A DNA stretch of 64,000 nt from Microbispora amethystogenes (lineage in GTDB: Bacteria; Actinomycetota; Actinomycetes; Streptosporangiales; Streptosporangiaceae). Location of the stretch: assembly GCF_016863015.1 (NCBI RefSeq), contig NZ_BOOB01000043.1, forward strand, positions 1-64,000, in the 5' to 3' direction. Position numbers and translations under genes: made by a program. Positions 61,420 to 64,000 of the stretch are shown here, in pieces. How positions within the stretch are numbered: position 1 is the first letter of the stretch; each line of letters begins with the position of its first letter. The notes under the pieces are model-generated. The model worked only from the letters and a program-made list of their open reading frames with translations. It was not told the origin of the DNA and made no database searches.

Positions 61420-62549
61420 GGCAGCGCGTCCTCCACGACTCCCGCCTCCGCGTGGGCGACCGTCTCGTACACGCGCACGACCTCCCGCGCGACCGTCGAC
61501 CAGTCGTACTTCCACACGGCCTGGCGGGCCTCGTCGGAGAGCTTGGCCCGGCGTCCGGGGTCGTCCAGCAGCCGGGCCGCCTCCCGGGCCAGGGCGGCGG
61601 GGTCGCCGGTGGCGAACAGCGCCCCGGCCTGCCCCTCGCCCAGCACGCGCCGGAAGGCGGGGATGTCGCTGGCGAGGATCGGCGCCCCGGCCGACATGGC
61701 CTCGGTGAGCACGATGCCGAAGCTCTCCCCGCCCAGGTTGGGCGCGCAGAAGACGTCGACGGAGTGGTAGGCGCGCACCTTGTCGGCCTCGCTGACCATG
61801 CCGAGCAGCCCGACGCGGTCGCGGTACCTCTTGGGCACCCGGCCGAGCACGTCGTCGGCGTCCCCCGGGCCGGCGACCAGCAGCCGCAGCGCGGGCCGCT
61901 CGGCGGCGAGCACGGCGAACGCCTCCAGGAGCACGGGCAGGCCCTTGCGCGGCTCGTCCATCCGCCCGAGGAACCCGATCACGTTGCCGTCCGGGCCCCA
62001 GCCCGGCAGCGGCTCGCCCTCGGCGTAGCGGCGCACGGTCACGCCGTTCGGGATCAGCACCGCGTCGCCGCCGAGGTGCTCGACCAGTGTCTTGCGGGCG
62101 GCGTCGGAGACCGCGATCCGGCCCGTGATCTTCTCCAGCGCGCTCTGCAGCATCGGCGCGGCCACGGACATCGCCCGCGAGCGCTCGTAGGAGGCGTGGA
62201 ACGTCGCCACGATCGGCCCCTTGGCCACCCAGCAGGCGAGCACCCCGAGCGACGGCACGCCGGGCTCGTGCACGTGCAGCACGTCGAACCCGCCCTCCCT
62301 GATCCACTTGCGCACCCGGTTCGCCGACAGGAAGCCGAACGCCAGGCGGGCCACCGAGCCGTTGTACGGCACGGGCACGGCGCGGCCGGCGGAGGTCACG
62401 TACGCCGGCAGCTCGGCGTCGTCGGCGGCGGGGGCGATGACGGACACCTCGTGCCCGTCCTCGATCAGCGCCTCGGCGAGGTCCCTGATGTGCGCCTGCA
62501 CGCCCCCGGGAACCTCCCAGGTGTACGGGCAGACGATGCCGACCTTCAC
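61416..62549 (-). CDS. pimA: Phosphatidylinositol alpha-mannosyltransferase
   Basis: GT4 enzyme that transfers the first mannose from GDP-mannose to PI at the membrane. MKVGIVCPYTWEVPGGVQAH-type N-terminus, HVHEPGVPSL, HASYERSR, and the donor-site end ESFGIVLTEAMSAG in the C-terminal Rossmann domain. 377 aa, typical. GTG 62549 in a GTGA overlap with the acyltransferase stop. Part of pgsA-patA-pimA. Confidence 0.9.
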   Translation of the reverse strand: MKVGIVCPYTWEVPGGVQAHIRDLAEALIEDGHEVSVIAPAADDAELPAYVTSAGRAVPVPYNGSVARLAFGFLSANRVRKWIREGGFDVLHVHEPGVPSLGVLACWVAKGPIVATFHASYERSRAMSVAAPMLQSALEKITGRIAVSDAARKTLVEHLGGDAVLIPNGVTVRRYAEGEPLPGWGPDGNVIGFLGRMDEPRKGLPVLLEAFAVLAAERPALRLLVAGPGDADDVLGRVPKRYRDRVGLLGMVSEADKVRAYHSVDVFCAPNLGGESFGIVLTEAMSAGAPILASDIPAFRRVLGEGQAGALFATGDPAALAREAARLLDDPGRRAKLSDEARQAVWKYDWSTVAREVVRVYETVAHAEAGVVEDALP

Positions 62550-63538
62550 GAGGCGCCCCCGGCGGAGGGCTCGGCTGGGGGCTCGGCGTCGTCGAGCCAG
62601 ACGCGCTGGAGCATGTGCCAGTCCTCCGGGTGCTCGGCGATGCCCTTCTCGAAGACCGCCGCCACGGCCTGGGTCATGACGGCGACCTTCTCCTGCCGGG
62701 TCCCCTCGGACGGCACCGGGACCTCCTCGTGCACCCGGATGCCCCAGCCGCCGTCCTCGAACCACAGCACGGCGGGCAGCAGCGCGGCCCCTGTCTGGAC
62801 GGCCAGCAGCGCGGGCCCGGCGACCATCCGGGTCCGGGCGCCGAAGAACTCGACCTCGATCCCGCGTTCGGTCAGGTCGCGTTCGGCGGGCAGGCAGACG
62901 GGGCGGCCCTCGCGCAGGCGCTTGGCGAGCGTGCCGAACGCCATGGCGCTGCCGCCGCCCTTGGCGGTGAGCGGCAGCACCTCCATGCCGAGGCTCTCGC
63001 GGTAGGCCACGAACCGCTCGAACAGCGACTCCGGCTTCAGCCGCTCGGCCACGGTGGTGAAGGGGTGGCCCATGTGCACCAGCCAGGCCCCGCCGAGGTC
63101 GTAGTTGCCCATGTGAGGCAGAGCGATCACCACTCCCCTGCCCCGGGCGAGGTTGTCGAAGATGTTCTCGGCCCCGATGAACCGGGTGCCGTCGAGGATC
63201 CGCTCGCGGGTGTAGGCGGTGAAGCGGAACGACTCCATCCAGTACCTGAAGTAGGAGCGCATGCCCGCCCGGCTCAGGTCCCGTACGGCGGGGTCGCCGG
63301 GGTCCGCGCCGACGACCCGGGCCAGGTTGACCTCCAGGCGGCGCACGGACCGGCCCCGCCTGCGCCACAGCCGGTCGGCGAGCACCCGGAAGAACCAGGC
63401 GGCCGTCCGCTCCGGCACGTGGCGCACCACGGCCCAGCCGGCGGCGTACGCGGCCGCGACCGCCCGGTCGGCGAGCGGCGTCCCGCCGGGCCGCGGAGGC
63501 CGCGGGGGTGGGCCGGGCGGGCCGCCCGTCTCGCTCAT
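62546..63538 (-). CDS. Phosphatidylinositol mannoside acyltransferase (HtrB/LpxL-like)
   Basis: Acylates PIM1/PIM2. Lysophospholipid acyltransferase fold with the HxxxxD catalytic motif HMGNYD in IALPHMGNYDLGGAW, and the acceptor-side LPAERDLTERGIEVEFFG. N-terminal Pro/Gly-rich extension of about 22 residues. 330 aa. ATG 63538 overlaps the pgsA stop (ATGA). Orthologue of PatA (Rv2611c-like) by order and sequence. Confidence 0.85.
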   Translation of the reverse strand: MSETGGPPGPPPRPPRPGGTPLADRAVAAAYAAGWAVVRHVPERTAAWFFRVLADRLWRRRGRSVRRLEVNLARVVGADPGDPAVRDLSRAGMRSYFRYWMESFRFTAYTRERILDGTRFIGAENIFDNLARGRGVVIALPHMGNYDLGGAWLVHMGHPFTTVAERLKPESLFERFVAYRESLGMEVLPLTAKGGGSAMAFGTLAKRLREGRPVCLPAERDLTERGIEVEFFGARTRMVAGPALLAVQTGAALLPAVLWFEDGGWGIRVHEEVPVPSEGTRQEKVAVMTQAVAAVFEKGIAEHPEDWHMLQRVWLDDAEPPAEPSAGGAS

Positions 63539-64000
63539 GTGTTTACCGCCTGTCTGTAGACGTGCACCATCCGCTGGACGACCGTGACGGCGCTGGCCGC
63601 GGCGAGCAGCCAGAGCCCGGCCGCCAGGATGTACGGCACGCCGAGGCCGGACAGGCCGGCCGCGACGAGCACGACCACCAGGCGCTCCCCCCGCTCGGCG
63701 ATGCCGACGTTCGCGGTCATGCCGAGCCCCTCGGCCCTGGCCTTGGCGTAGGAGACCAATGCTCCCGCGGCCAGGCAGAAGAGCGCGACGGCCGCGAGGA
63801 CGATCTCGGGCTCGTCCTCGAGGACGAAGTAGAGGATCAGCCCGGAGAAGATCGAGGCGTCGCCGAGGCGGTCGAGCGTGGAGTCGAGGAAGGCGCCCCA
63901 CGTGCTCCCCTTGCCCGTCATCCGGGCGAGGACCCCGTCGAGGGCGTCGGCGAGCACGAAGAACGTGATGACGAGTGATCCCAGGAACAGATGCCCGGTC
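63535..64000 (-). CDS. pgsA: CDP-alcohol phosphatidyltransferase, PI(P) synthase type (5' end outside the window)
   Basis: Integral membrane enzyme that makes phosphatidylinositol phosphate from CDP-diacylglycerol and inositol 1-phosphate. The catalytic signature D-x2-DG-x2-AR-x8-G-x3-D-x3-D is present as DALDGVLARMTGKGSTWGAF then LDSTLDRLGD, and several hydrophobic helices follow. The start codon lies beyond base 64000; the frame is open to the edge, so at least 155 codons are inside. Its position before patA and pimA fits the actinobacterial PIM cluster. Confidence 0.85.
   Translation of the reverse strand, partial: TGHLFLGSLVITFFVLADALDGVLARMTGKGSTWGAFLDSTLDRLGDASIFSGLILYFVLEDEPEIVLAAVALFCLAAGALVSYAKARAEGLGMTANVGIAERGERLVVVLVAAGLSGLGVPYILAAGLWLLAAASAVTVVQRMVHVYRQAVNT

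Overview
This 64 kb window is chromosomal DNA of a high-GC actinobacterium. Gene order and protein sequences (arg cluster, infC-rpmI-rplT-pheST, alaS-ruvX-mltG, hisS/relA/secDF/ruv, and a PimA/PatA/PgsA phosphatidylinositol-mannoside block) resemble Streptomyces and, more closely, Streptosporangiales such as Nonomuraea, Microbispora or Streptosporangium. The genus is an inference. Most genes lie on the minus strand in tightly packed operons with many 1-4 nt stop/start overlaps.

Layout. 1-0.5 kb: two tandem rRNA-type promoters pointing out of the left edge, so an rRNA operon probably lies just outside. 0.5-10.2 kb: tyrS, a 3-methyladenine DNA glycosylase and the arginine operon argC-J-B-D-F-R followed by argH; argG is absent. 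10.2-20 kb: a mostly plus-strand accessory stretch with an acyl-CoA ligase, a serine beta-lactamase-like hydrolase, a decayed islet (methyltransferase remnant and frameshifted membrane protein), a secreted CE4 deacetylase with a ricin-type lectin domain, a Uma2 protein, and a large secreted penicillin-acylase-type amidase carrying a discoidin/CBM32 domain. 20-34 kb: translation and cell-wall genes pheT/pheS, an orphan histidine kinase, an rRNA methyltransferase, rplT-rpmI-infC with an attenuator-like leader, aroE, two tandem mltG genes, ruvX and alaS. 34-44 kb: rarA, two exported cyclophilins flanking aspS-hisS-glyoxalase II, and a DUF349 protein. 44-54.6 kb: relA, apt, secF-secD-yajC, ruvB-ruvA-ruvC and an Eis-type acetyltransferase. 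54.7-64 kb: yebC, pdxT, a MarR regulator, a Tat-exported PhoD phosphatase, pdxS, a DUF3048 lipoprotein, a LemA-like protein, pimA, patA and pgsA (cut by the right edge).

The arg operon makes arginine under its own ArgR, with candidate ARG boxes at argC. The tRNA synthetases, ribosomal proteins, IF3, Rel and SecDF/YajC form the growth core. The MltG pair and the PIM genes serve the envelope. I found no mobile element, CRISPR array, tRNA or complete rRNA. Nothing here is clearly a new multi-gene system. The best leads are the decayed islet at 13.3-14.7 kb, the mltG duplication, the infC leader with its AUC start, the CBM-bearing acylase, and short intergenic tandem repeats with about three copies each at several places.
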